Assembly (NCBI RefSeq): GCF_000519205.1
Contig: NZ_JAFB01000010.1
Span: 191,963 to 255,962, forward strand
Reading direction: 5' to 3'
Source: Amycolatopsis taiwanensis DSM 45107
GTDB lineage: Bacteria; Actinomycetota; Actinomycetes; Mycobacteriales; Pseudonocardiaceae
DNA: 64,000 bases
Under the pieces are notes generated by a model. The model had not been told where the DNA came from. It worked only from the letters and a program-made list of their open reading frames with translations, and did no database searches. A program made the position numbers and the translations under genes. This document shows, one piece after another, positions 25,870 to 34,228 of the stretch. Position 1 is the first letter of the stretch; each line of letters begins with the position of its first letter.

Positions 25870-26877
25870 CTAAGCGCTTTCGGAAAGTCTGTCGTCGCGG
25901 TAGCGGGCGTCCATGTCCCCGGTGTACCCCGCCCGCGCGGCCCGGCGGCCGACCACGAAAACGTAGACCAGGAACGCGGCTTCGGCGGCCACTCCGAGCC
26001 CGATCCGCGCCCAGGTCGGCAGCGGGGACGGCGTCACGAACGCCTCGATCGCACCCGACACGAGCAGAACGCAGGCCAGCCCGAGCGCCATCGCGGCTGC
26101 CGTCCGACCCTGCCGGGCGAGCGCGGCCGCCCGGGACTCCCGGCCCGGGTTGATCACCGTCCAGCCCAGGCGCAGCCCGGTGCCCGCCGCGACGAACACG
26201 GCCGTCAGTTCGAGCAGTCCGTGCGGCGTGATCAGCCCGAGGAAGATGTCGAGCCGGTTGGCGGAAGACATCAGACCGGCGCCCACGCCGAGGTTGAGCG
26301 CGTTTTGCCACAGCGCCCACAGCACCGGAATGCCTGCGGCGACCCCGAGGAACAGGCAGGTCGCGGCGACCCAGGCGTTGTTCGTCCAGACCTGGGCGGC
26401 GAAGGAAGCGGCCGGGTTGCTGGAGTAGTAGCTCTCGTACCCGCCACCCGGCTGGGTCAGCGCGCGGATCTCCTCGGGCGCGGCGATGCTTGCCTGGACC
26501 TGTGGATCCGTGGCGATCCAGGCGCCCAGCAGCCCGCTGACCACGATGGTAACCAGCGCCGCGGCGAGCCACCAGCGCCGGTTGAGGTAGACGGCGGCCG
26601 GAAATCGGCGGGAGAAGAACAGACCGACCTCGCGCCATGCCGGGTTGTGGCTGCCCGTGACCGCCGACCGCGCTCGCGCGACCAGCGACGAAAGGCGGCC
26701 CAGCAGCACTGGGTCCGGGGCGACCGAGCGCACCATCGACAGGTGCGTCGCGCTGCGCTGGTAGAGGGTGACGAGTTCGTCGGCTTCCGGACCGTGCAAC
26801 GGGGCTCGCCGGTCCAGCAGTTCGGCGAGCCGATCCCATTCGGCACGATGGGAAGCGACGAACACGTCCACGTCCAC
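25870..26877 (-). CDS. Stage II sporulation protein M-like membrane protein (SpoIIM)
   Basis: A 335-residue polytopic protein of the SpoIIM family. It opens VDVDVFVASHRAEWDRLAEL, has a soluble N-terminal helical region, then about five TM spans from residue 105 on. A conserved central motif LGLITPHGLLELTAVFVAAG is present. I choose the GTG at 26877 rather than ATG 26889. A perfect TANNNT hexamer (TAATGT, bases 26891-26886 on the minus strand) lies 8 nt upstream, indicating a leaderless mRNA. It is paired divergently with an RDD protein, as in the mycobacterial moxR2 locus. This organism class does not make Bacillus-type endospores, so the role is probably in envelope remodelling. Confidence 0.88.
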   Translation of the reverse strand: MDVDVFVASHRAEWDRLAELLDRRAPLHGPEADELVTLYQRSATHLSMVRSVAPDPVLLGRLSSLVARARSAVTGSHNPAWREVGLFFSRRFPAAVYLNRRWWLAAALVTIVVSGLLGAWIATDPQVQASIAAPEEIRALTQPGGGYESYYSSNPAASFAAQVWTNNAWVAATCLFLGVAAGIPVLWALWQNALNLGVGAGLMSSANRLDIFLGLITPHGLLELTAVFVAAGTGLRLGWTVINPGRESRAAALARQGRTAAAMALGLACVLLVSGAIEAFVTPSPLPTWARIGLGVAAEAAFLVYVFVVGRRAARAGYTGDMDARYRDDRLSESA

Positions 26878-26885
26878 GAGCGACC

Positions 26886-26895
26886 ACATTACAGT
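26886..26895. promoter_or_regulatory. Overlapping divergent -10 elements (spoIIM-like / RDD)
   Basis: On the plus strand TACAGT (26890-26895) sits 6 nt before the RDD GTG (26902). On the minus strand TAATGT (26891-26886) sits 8 nt before the SpoIIM GTG (26877). The two hexamers share bases 26890-26891. Both transcripts would be leaderless, and RNA polymerase could not occupy both at once. Confidence 0.6.
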
Positions 26896-26901
26896 TAACG
26901 G

Positions 26902-27747
26902 GTGTCTGCCGAACCCGAACTGGTCACCGGCGAAGCGGTTGTTCTCGACCTGCGCATAGCGCGTCTGGCCAGCCGTGGCGTGGCCGCTGCCCTGGACGCG
27001 CTGATCCAGTTCGCCGTGCTGCTCGCGGTGTTGCTTTCGGAGGCCCTGGCGGGCGTGGACGACCCCGCGCAGGCGGCCGCGATCCTGCTGGGTGTGTTCG
27101 TGCTGGTGCGGGTCGGCTACTCGACGCTGTTCGAAACGCTGGGCCGGGGCCGCAGCCTGGGCAAGATGGCGCTGGGCCTGCGCGTCGTCCGCGATGACGG
27201 GGGGCCGATCCGGTTCCGCCACGCGCTGACCCGCGCGCTGACAGGCGTGATCGTCGACTTCGGGCCGGTACTGGTGTGGAGTGTCGTGGCCGTCGTGGTG
27301 TCACTGTGCTCGGCGAGGTCCAAACGCGTCGGGGACTTCCTGGCCGGCACCGTGGTGATCCAGGAGCGCTCCCCGGACACTGCCGCACCCCAGATGTTCC
27401 CGATGCCGCCCGCGCTCGCGTCGTGGGCGGGACAGCTCGATCTGTCCGGGCTGACCGACGACCTGGCGCTGGCCATCCGGCAGTACCTCGCCCGCTATCA
27501 CCAGTTGCGCCCGGAAGCACGAGATGCGCTCGGTCACGATCTCGTCTGGGAAGTGGCCGGCCGGATCGGCGCCTCGCCGCCGCACGGGGTCCCCGGCTGG
27601 GCCTACCTGCAGGCGGTGCTGGCCGAGCGGCGCAACCGTGCGGCCGGGCAACCGCCCGTTCCGGCCATGCCGGTTGCGCCCGCCTCGCCCCCGCAGGCTC
27701 CGCCGCCTCCGCCGGCCGCTGACCACCCCTTCACTCCGCCCGCCTGA
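26902..27747 (+). CDS. RDD family membrane protein
   Basis: A 281-residue protein with the RDD domain. The namesake segment is LRIARLASRGVAAALDALIQ at residues about 14-33. TM spans follow at about 33-55, 60-80 and 110-135, with TLGRGRSLGKMALGLRVVRD between them. A long Pro-rich C-terminal tail (PVPAMPVAPASPPQAPPPPP) is probably disordered. GTG 26902 appears leaderless (TACAGT 6 nt upstream). Divergent partner of the SpoIIM-like gene. Confidence 0.9.
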   Translation: MSAEPELVTGEAVVLDLRIARLASRGVAAALDALIQFAVLLAVLLSEALAGVDDPAQAAAILLGVFVLVRVGYSTLFETLGRGRSLGKMALGLRVVRDDGGPIRFRHALTRALTGVIVDFGPVLVWSVVAVVVSLCSARSKRVGDFLAGTVVIQERSPDTAAPQMFPMPPALASWAGQLDLSGLTDDLALAIRQYLARYHQLRPEARDALGHDLVWEVAGRIGASPPHGVPGWAYLQAVLAERRNRAAGQPPVPAMPVAPASPPQAPPPPPAADHPFTPPA

Positions 27748-27798
27748 GCGTGGACGCCGTGACCAGGCTTTTCGTCCGGCGCCCGGTGGTCCGCGTTT

Positions 27799-27821
27799 CG
27801 TAGCAAATCCACCTTGCTCCA
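27799..27821 (-). repeat. Family A repeat, single arm (minus orientation)
   Basis: CGTAGCAAATCCACCTTGCT then CCA. It lies in the 239-bp gap between the RDD gene (27747) and the M16 peptidase (27987). The remainder of the gap shows nothing recognisable except the leaderless promoter next to 27987. Confidence 0.8.
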
Positions 27822-27986
27822 CTACGCGGCCCCTCTGGCGCAGCCGTGCCTCCGCTGGAACCGCCGGCGCGGCGAACCGCTCGAGCGCGAGGGTGGCCCG
27901 GCCGGTCGAGCACTTCCCGGTGAAGATCGACGCTGCCCACCACCGTCCCCGACAAAGAGGTTCGCATCGCGGCTACGCTCGTAGCC

Positions 27987-29273
27987 ATGGCCGCACCCGA
28001 GAATCTTCGCCTCACCCTGGACAACGGCCTGCGGGTCGTGCTCGCGCCGGACGGGACCGCTCCCGTGGTCGGCGTCGCCGTGCACTACGACGTGGGCTTC
28101 CGCTCGGAGCCCGAAGGGCGCACCGGATTCGCCCACCTCTTCGAGCATCTGATGTTCCAGGGCAGCGAGAGCCTGGAGAAGCTGGCGCACTTCAAGCTCG
28201 TGCAGTCCAGCGGCGGCACGTTCAACGGGTCCACGCATCCCGACTACACCGACTATCACGAGGTGTTGCCCGCGGCGGCCCTGGAGCGCGCCTTGTTCCT
28301 CGAGGCCGACCGGATGCGGGCACCGAAGCTGACGCAGGAGAACCTCGCCAACCAGATCGACGTGGTGAAGGAGGAGATCCGCCTCAACGTGCTGAACCGG
28401 CCCTACGGCGGGTTCCCGTGGATCCTCCTCCCGCCGGTCCTTTACCAGACGTTCCCGAACGCGCACAACGGGTACGGCGACTTCACCGATCTCGAGCAGG
28501 CCACGCTGGACGATTGCGCGGCCTTCTTCGACACCTACTATTCGCCCGCGAACGCGGTGCTCACGGTGGCCGGTGACTTCGAGCCGGACGCGGCTCGCGA
28601 GCTGATCGAGAAGCACTTCGGTGACGTGCCGCACCGGCCTGCCCCGCAGGCACGCTCCTTCGCCGAGCCGCCGCCGGCCGGGGAGATCCGCGGAAGCCAC
28701 GCCGACCCGCACGCGCCCCTGCCCGCGCTCGCGGTCGGCTACCGCATGCCTGATCCGATCAACGAACTCGATGCTTATCTGGCCAACCTGGTACTGGCCG
28801 GCGTGCTCACCGACGGCGACGGCTCCCGCCTGCAGCAGCGGCTGGTGCACCGCGAGCCGCTGGTCACCGACATCGGCGCCGGCGCGGGCCTGTTCGGCCC
28901 GTTCGAGGCACGTGACCCGGACACCTTCTCGGTCACGGCGATCCACGCGCCCGACGTCGCGCCGGAGCGCATCCTCAGCGCGCTCGACGAGGAACTGGAC
29001 AAGCTCGCCACGACCCCACCCGACGCGCGTGAGCTCGCCAAGATCACCGCGCGCTGGAGCGCGAGCCTGCACTCCGAGCACGACCGCCTCGTGTCCAGGA
29101 CGCTCGGGCTCGGCGCCTTCGAACTGCTCTACGGCGACCCGTCGCTGATGTACCGGTTGGCCGACCGCATGGCCGAGGTCTCCGCGGAGGACGTCGCGTC
29201 CGCGGCGAAGGCGTTGCGCCCGGATTCGCGGGCCGTGCTGGTCGTCGAGCCCGCCGGGACGGGCGGAAACTGA
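27987..29273 (+). CDS. M16 family zinc peptidase, catalytic subunit
   Basis: A 428-residue inverzincin. The metal site is H50-L-F-E-H54 (AHLFEHLMFQG), with the third ligand in the conserved Glu region near residues 125-132 (NQIDVVKEEIRL). The length corresponds to one catalytic plus one inactive fold domain, as in processing-peptidase beta subunits. ATG 27987 lies 7 nt after TACGCT (27974-27979), consistent with a leaderless mRNA. No signal peptide is seen, so it is cytosolic. It is followed by a second M16 protein lacking HxxEH, giving an MPP-like active/inactive pair, then NudC. Confidence 0.93.
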   Translation: MAAPENLRLTLDNGLRVVLAPDGTAPVVGVAVHYDVGFRSEPEGRTGFAHLFEHLMFQGSESLEKLAHFKLVQSSGGTFNGSTHPDYTDYHEVLPAAALERALFLEADRMRAPKLTQENLANQIDVVKEEIRLNVLNRPYGGFPWILLPPVLYQTFPNAHNGYGDFTDLEQATLDDCAAFFDTYYSPANAVLTVAGDFEPDAARELIEKHFGDVPHRPAPQARSFAEPPPAGEIRGSHADPHAPLPALAVGYRMPDPINELDAYLANLVLAGVLTDGDGSRLQQRLVHREPLVTDIGAGAGLFGPFEARDPDTFSVTAIHAPDVAPERILSALDEELDKLATTPPDARELAKITARWSASLHSEHDRLVSRTLGLGAFELLYGDPSLMYRLADRMAEVSAEDVASAAKALRPDSRAVLVVEPAGTGGN

Positions 29274-29366
29274 CGTGACCGAATTCGTGGTGCGCGCCCG
29301 ACGTGGCCGGGCGGCTGGTTCCGCTGCCGTGCGGGACGCCGGAAAAACCGCAACGGAGGAAAGCAA

Positions 29367-30752
29367 GTGACTTCGACGACCCACCGCAGCGCGGCGGAGA
29401 TCGGCCGGACCGAGCGTGGACCGCGGGCGGTGCCCGTGCTCGGCGCTCAGCGCGCGGCCGCGGACCTGTCCCATGTGGACACCGTGCTGGGCAACGGGCT
29501 CCGCGTGCTCGCGGTGCGCAAGGCGAACGTGCCGATGGTCGAGCTGCGGCTGCGCGTTCCCTTCGGTGGCACCGAGCCGCTGCACTCGGCCACCGCCGAG
29601 GTGCTCGCCGAGACGATCCTCACCGGCACCGCGCGCCGGGACCGGGTCGAGATCGACACCGAACTCGCGCTGATCGGCGGTGAACTCAGGGCCTCCGTGG
29701 ACCCGGAACGGCTCGCCTTCACCGGCAAGGCGCTGGCCAGCGGGTTGCCGACCCTGCTGGACGTGCTCGCCGACGCACTCACCTCGGCGTCCTATGTGGA
29801 CGACGAGGTGAGCCGGGAGGCGGCCCGGCTCATCGAACGGCTCGCCGTTTCGCGCACCCAGCCGCGGGTGATCGCCCGCGAAGCGCTGCTGAAGCACAGC
29901 TACGGCGACCACCCCGTCACCCGTGAGGTGCCCCAGCCGCAGGACGTCCGGCAGGTGACGCCGGAATCGGTCCGGGCGCTGCACCACGCCGCGGTGCTGC
30001 CCCGCGGCTCGGTGCTGGTGCTCGTCGGCGACATCGACCCGGACCAGGTGGTCGGCGACGTCGAAAACGCCTTGCGCGGCTGGGCATCCGAGCGTGCCGC
30101 CGCGGCTCTGCTGGAGCTTCCTGAGTTGTCCGGCGGGGAGATGCTGCTGGTACCGCGCGCGGGCGCCGTGCAATCGCAGATCAGGTTGGTCGCGGCGGCC
30201 TTGCCTCGCACTGACGCGCGGTACCCGGCGCTGCAGTTGGCGAACCTGGCGTATGGCGGCTATTTCTCCTCCCGGCTGGTGGAGAACATCCGCGAAGACA
30301 AGGGCTACACCTACTCCGCGCACTCCGGTTTCGAATTCACCGGTTCCACCGCGACCGTCGGGGTCGACGCGGACACCGCGAACGAAGTGACCGCCGCCGC
30401 GGTTCTGGAGACCCGTTACGAACTGGGCCGGCTTGCCCTGGTGCCGCCGGATGCCGACGAGATCGAGTCGGTTCGCCAGTACGCGGTCGGTTCGCTGGTC
30501 ATCGCCACCTCCTCCCAGGCCGGTCTGGCCGGGCAGCTGTCCGCGCTCACCGCGAGCGGGCTCGGCGTCGAATGGCTGGCCGCGCATCCGAACCGGCTGG
30601 CCGCCGTCACCGCGGAAGAGGTCGCGCAGGCGGCGCTGGACTTCTTCGCCCCGGCGCGGTTCACCGGTGTGGTCGTGGGCGACGCGGAAAGTCTCGCGCC
30701 GAAACTGGCCGCGATCGGCGAGTTCACCGTCGGAGAAGCCGGCCCGAAATGA
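29367..30752 (+). CDS. M16 family peptidase-like protein, non-catalytic partner
   Basis: A 461-residue M16 homologue without an HxxEH zinc motif in its N-terminal domain (the aligned region reads LHSATAEVLAETIL). It keeps the C-terminal substrate-binding signature ENIREDKGYTYSAHSGFEF (about 305-325), typical of the alpha or inactive subunit. GTG 29367 follows GGAGGAAAG. It is separated from the catalytic gene by 93 bp and overlaps the NudC start (ATGA at 30749-30752). Confidence 0.92.
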   Translation: MTSTTHRSAAEIGRTERGPRAVPVLGAQRAAADLSHVDTVLGNGLRVLAVRKANVPMVELRLRVPFGGTEPLHSATAEVLAETILTGTARRDRVEIDTELALIGGELRASVDPERLAFTGKALASGLPTLLDVLADALTSASYVDDEVSREAARLIERLAVSRTQPRVIAREALLKHSYGDHPVTREVPQPQDVRQVTPESVRALHHAAVLPRGSVLVLVGDIDPDQVVGDVENALRGWASERAAAALLELPELSGGEMLLVPRAGAVQSQIRLVAAALPRTDARYPALQLANLAYGGYFSSRLVENIREDKGYTYSAHSGFEFTGSTATVGVDADTANEVTAAAVLETRYELGRLALVPPDADEIESVRQYAVGSLVIATSSQAGLAGQLSALTASGLGVEWLAAHPNRLAAVTAEEVAQAALDFFAPARFTGVVVGDAESLAPKLAAIGEFTVGEAGPK

Positions 30753-31753
30753 CCGCGCCGTTCCAGCTCGGCAGGCTGCCCACGTTGTCACGGTCCACTG
30801 TGGATCGTCAGGAAACGTTGCGGACCAACCCGGAACGCCTGCGCACCCGCTGGGTGACCGCAGAAGTGCTGCTGCTCGACCGCAAGCTCCGCACGCCGGT
30901 ACGGGAAGGGGAATCGTCGCTCGCCACGCGCAAGGCGGTGATGTTCGGCGACCTGCCGCCGACGGACGCGTTGTTCCTCGGCGAATGGGAGGGCGTGGAC
31001 TACTGGTCGTTGCCCGGTGAACCGGACGGTGAGCCCGTGCTGGTGCCGGTCCGGGGCAGTTGGGGAGTTCGGGAGGAGATCCCCAAGGCCGGCGACGAGC
31101 TGTGGGTGGACCTGCGCGCGTACGGCGACCAGTTGGACGACAGGTCGGCCGGACTGTTCACCACCGCGCAGGCGTTGCGGAACTGGCACCGGCAGGCGCG
31201 GTACTGCGCCCGGTGCGGCGGCCGCACGGAGCGGCTGCAGTTCGGCTGGGCGACGCGGTGCCAGTCGTGCGGCCGGGAAGAATACCCGCGCACCGATCCG
31301 GCGATCATCTGCCTGGTCCACGACGACATCGGCCTGAACGGTGAACACGTGCTGCTCGCGCGCCAGCCGGTGTGGCCACCCGGGCGGTACTCGGTGCTCG
31401 CCGGATTCGTCGAGGCGGGGGAGTCCCTGGAAAACTGTGTCACGCGGGAGATCCGCGAGGAGGCCGGCGCCGAAGTATGGGACGTGCGCTACCTGGGCAG
31501 CCAGCCGTGGCCGTTCCCGCGCTCGATCATGCTCGGTTTCGCCGCGCGCGCCGACGCGTCCCGGCCGCTCACCCCGGCCGATGGGGAGATCGAGGACGCC
31601 CGCTGGGTCCCGCGCGCCGATGTCCGGGCCGCGTTCGAGGGTGCCGGGGAGGCCGTACCCCTCACCGGCGGCGGCACCATGATCCTGCCCGGCACCTCGT
31701 CGATAGCGCGGGTCATGCTCGAAGCCTGGGCCTACGCCGACCCCGGCGCCTGA
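30749..31753 (+). CDS. nudC: NAD(+) diphosphatase
   Basis: A 334-residue Nudix hydrolase that cleaves NAD(H) and can remove NAD caps from RNA. A zinc ribbon, CARCGG...CQSCG (about 153-175), is followed by the Nudix box GFVEAGESLENCVTREIREE then AGAEV (about 217-241). The NudC-specific SQPWPFPRS follows. The N-terminal NudC domain is about 30-140. The ATG overlaps the upstream M16 stop, so the three genes form a unit. Longer upstream frame extensions lie inside the M16 gene. Confidence 0.96.
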   Translation: MTAPFQLGRLPTLSRSTVDRQETLRTNPERLRTRWVTAEVLLLDRKLRTPVREGESSLATRKAVMFGDLPPTDALFLGEWEGVDYWSLPGEPDGEPVLVPVRGSWGVREEIPKAGDELWVDLRAYGDQLDDRSAGLFTTAQALRNWHRQARYCARCGGRTERLQFGWATRCQSCGREEYPRTDPAIICLVHDDIGLNGEHVLLARQPVWPPGRYSVLAGFVEAGESLENCVTREIREEAGAEVWDVRYLGSQPWPFPRSIMLGFAARADASRPLTPADGEIEDARWVPRADVRAAFEGAGEAVPLTGGGTMILPGTSSIARVMLEAWAYADPGA

Positions 31754-31775
31754 CCCAGGCCGGCTGCCGCTTTGT

Positions 31776-31892
31776 GAAGCAAGGTGGATTTGCTACGAAA
31801 CACCCGCGCGGCACCCACCGCCGCGCGACCGGACCCGCAGCGCCATGGCGACTCCGGGCCCGGGGCTATCCGTAGCAAATCCACCTTCCTCT
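31776..31892. repeat. Family A repeat, two separated inverted arms
   Basis: Left arm at 31776-31798 (GAAGCAAGGTGGATTTGCTA...) and right arm at 31868-31892 (ATCCGTAGCAAATCCACCTT...). They are in inverted orientation and separated by 69 bp of GC-rich sequence. The pair lies downstream of nudC in a 240-bp gap with no recognisable gene. Confidence 0.8.
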
Positions 31893-31984
31893 CGTTAGGG
31901 CCCGTTTAAAAGGCTGCGGTAGTCGCCCCGCGAGAAGCTCCCCAGGTACGCGAACGGAAGTGCTGGCACGTCGCTGGACGGGAG

Positions 31985-32381
31985 TCTCCGATCATCGGTG
32001 CCGGCCCTCGGCGGCCTCACGCTGGCCCGCGTCCTGCACGTCCACGGGATCCCGTCCACGGTTTACGAGGCGGAGTCGTCCCCGATGGCACGCGTGCAGG
32101 GCGGGATGCTCGACATCCACGACTACAACGGGCAGCTCGCCGTCGAGGCGGCCGGCCTGATGGACGAGTTCCATGGCCTGATCCTGGAGGGCCGCCAGCA
32201 GCTGCGGCTCGTCGACCGGGACGGCACGGTCCTGCTCGACAAGGCCGACGACGGCACGGGTGGCCGCCCCGAGGTGCAACGCGGTGAGCTGCGACAGATC
32301 CTGCTCGACTCGCTTCCGGCCGGCACCGTCCGGTGGGGCCACAAGGTCAGCGGCACCGCCGTTTCCTCGAACATCCCGTAA
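31985..32381 (+). pseudogene. Broken FAD-dependent monooxygenase fragment
   Basis: Bases from 31991 encode IIGAGP, the opening FAD-binding motif. An extra C near 32009 then shifts the frame to GGLTLARVLHVHGIPSTVYE, followed by MLDIHDYNGQLAVEAAGL and ending GTVRWGHKVSGTAVSSNIP at a stop. This is about the first third of a TetX-like group A flavin monooxygenase. It lacks a start codon and everything after residue about 135. I therefore call it a pseudogene with a +1 frameshift and a C-terminal deletion. Confidence 0.75.
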
Positions 32382-32450
32382 GGCCTGCGACCTCAGGCGG
32401 TCATCGATGAACTGCTCGAGATGCCCGACAGAGGCCTGACAGGTGAGGTT

Positions 32451-33293
32451 CTACCGTGTCGGGCTGCGCGACAAGATTGCCTGGTGGAGTACTCGGGCGA
32501 ATCCTTGCGGATGTGTGGCATATCCCGGGTGTCCACCCGGGAAGACCACGGGCTGTTGGTCCAGCGCGGCAGCGAGTGTGAGCCCGGTGTCGTGGGCGAG
32601 CTGTCGCCGTGATGCTGCGCCGACCCCGATTGCGATGCGGTCGTGGAGGTTTCGCAGGGCCTCGAGATCGGGAAGACAGTCCCCGATGGGCCCCATCCGG
32701 CGAGCGATGAAGAATTCGAAATTGCCTTGCATCCGGGTCAGCTTGGCCTGCATGGCCGTCGCCCCCGCCTCGCTCTCGAAGGGCGGCTCATCCGAACAGG
32801 CCGGTCCGCCGAGCCCGGCCCCGACAGCGAACGCCTGTTGCGCGGCGTGCAGTCCCTGTTCCCGGTAGGCGTCGACGACGCGATGTAGGAGGTCGCGCCG
32901 GGGATCATCGACCGGTAGCAGGAGAACGGCAGGAGGCTCGTGGGCGATCACCGAGGCCACTCGGTCGGGACGGCGGGCGGCGAGCGCGAGCGCGATCTGC
33001 GCACCGGCGCTGGTGCCGAAGACGTGCGCCATGGCATCGGTCACCTGCGACAGCACGCACAAGGCATCGGCGACCTCGGTCTCGATCGTTACCTGATCGA
33101 CCGGATGGTGCAACCGGCTGCGCGATATGCCCCGAGTGTCGTAAGTGACGACCGTGAAGTGCCGGGCCAGAGCCTCGGCGACGCTGCCGAAATCGCGGCC
33201 GTCGTCCGCGCCTCCGGCAATGAGCAGCAGGGTCGGGCCGGAACCGGCCACCTCGTAGTACAGGTCGGCACCGGGAACAGTCAATGTAGCCAT
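32451..33293 (-). CDS. Alpha/beta hydrolase
   Basis: A 280-residue alpha/beta hydrolase. The nucleophile elbow is GTSAG with Ser95, the oxyanion region is LLLIAGGADDGRDF, and the catalytic His is in FPGGHPGYATH near the C-terminus. The start is ATG 33293 (MATLTVPGADLYYEV); the in-frame extension to 33386 runs across the regulator's operator region. It is divergent from a PadR regulator, with a perfect 16-bp palindrome in between, so the regulator probably represses it. The substrate is unknown. Confidence 0.88.
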   Translation of the reverse strand: MATLTVPGADLYYEVAGSGPTLLLIAGGADDGRDFGSVAEALARHFTVVTYDTRGISRSRLHHPVDQVTIETEVADALCVLSQVTDAMAHVFGTSAGAQIALALAARRPDRVASVIAHEPPAVLLLPVDDPRRDLLHRVVDAYREQGLHAAQQAFAVGAGLGGPACSDEPPFESEAGATAMQAKLTRMQGNFEFFIARRMGPIGDCLPDLEALRNLHDRIAIGVGAASRRQLAHDTGLTLAAALDQQPVVFPGGHPGYATHPQGFARVLHQAILSRSPTR

Positions 33294-33377
33294 CGCTGGC
33301 CTTGCCTTTCGTCGGTTCGGACTGGAAACACGCGGTGCCCTCACCGCGTCCAGGATGTTCTGATCTTGGTCAGGGTA

Positions 33378-33393
33378 TAGTCGCATGCGACTA
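33378..33393. promoter_or_regulatory. Perfect palindrome TAGTCGCATGCGACTA, probable PadR operator
   Basis: A 16-bp perfect palindrome between the divergent hydrolase and PadR genes. It lies just upstream of a TATAGT -10-like hexamer (33404-33409) that serves the PadR gene. A second TATAGT overlaps its left end. Position and symmetry suggest it is the regulator's binding site. Confidence 0.65.
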
Positions 33394-33420
33394 ATTGTCT
33401 ACGTATAGTTGTGGAGAACT

Positions 33421-34029
33421 ATGAAGGGAATGGCTCCGAAGCAGCGCAAGGTGGCCAATCCGCTGGCGTTGTTCGTGTTGGCGGAACTCATGCCCGGGCC
33501 GACGCACCCGTACGAACTGGGCCGTCTGCTGACCGAGCACGGCAAGGATCGGAACGTCCGCTATACCCGCAGCTCGCTGTACACGGTGGTGAACCAGCTA
33601 CTCAAGGCCGGTTTCATCGCCGAGCAGGAGACCGTCCGCGACACTCAACGTCCCGAGCGGACCATCTACACGATCACCGAAACCGGTCGCAGCGAGCTGC
33701 GTGACTGGCTGCGCGAGCTTATCGCCACACCCCGCGACGAATACCCGCAGTTCGTCTCCGCCCTGTCCCTGCTGATGGTCCTGCCACCGGACGATGCGAT
33801 CGACCTGCTAGGCAAGCGCTTGGCGATCCTGCACCACAAGGCCGAAGCCGCGCGCGCGGAACTCGATACCGCCGCCGTGAACGGGATCGAGTGGATATAC
33901 CTGGTCGACGACCAATACCGCCTGGCCGCACTCGACTTCGAGCGACAGTTCGTCACCGGGCTCATCGACTCCCTGAAAGACCCCGCATATCAGCGGAAAT
34001 GGCACGAAATGGCGAAGGGCATGGCATGA
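33421..34029 (+). CDS. PadR family transcriptional regulator
   Basis: A 202-residue PadR protein. The winged helix is at about 10-85 (LALFVLAELMPGPTHPYELG, then SSLYTVVNQLLKAGFI and the wing RTIYTITETGRSEL), followed by a PadR C-terminal helical domain (about 105-195). The ATG at 33421 has GGAG five bases upstream; GTG 33409 is a weaker alternative. Such regulators usually repress themselves and a divergent gene, here the alpha/beta hydrolase. Confidence 0.92.
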   Translation: MKGMAPKQRKVANPLALFVLAELMPGPTHPYELGRLLTEHGKDRNVRYTRSSLYTVVNQLLKAGFIAEQETVRDTQRPERTIYTITETGRSELRDWLRELIATPRDEYPQFVSALSLLMVLPPDDAIDLLGKRLAILHHKAEAARAELDTAAVNGIEWIYLVDDQYRLAALDFERQFVTGLIDSLKDPAYQRKWHEMAKGMA

Positions 34030-34050
34030 GCGACCCACTCCCGCCGCGCG

Positions 34051-34161
34051 GTGCACCTGCTGTCCGACGCCACACCCGAATGCACCGGCACGTCGTTCGT
34101 CGAGGTCTACCTGTTGATCAACTTGTTCGTCGGGTTCACCAAGGGCAAGCAGACCCCCTGA
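34051..34161 (+). other. Possible gene remnant
   Basis: A 36-codon frame (VHLLSDATPECTGTSFVEVY then LLINLFVGFTKGKQTP) with good codon bias and a plausible C-terminus but no clear ribosome site or N-terminus. It may be the tail of a lost gene. It lies at the right edge of the scarred 31754-34161 segment. Confidence 0.25.
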
Positions 34162-34228
34162 GCGTCGCCTTCGAAGAGACCCCAGGGTGACCGAGGCCAC
34201 AGAGGGGCCGGGCGCTAACCTCCTTCAG

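Noticed and set aside
27822..30791. 989-codon minus-strand frame opposite the M16 genes
   Set aside because: Antisense to two recognised peptidases; no motif or ribosome site.
31776..31892. Inverted pair as terminal repeats of a small transposon
   Set aside because: The 69 bp between the arms contain no gene, and no target-site duplication is evident; it fits a spaced repeat pair.
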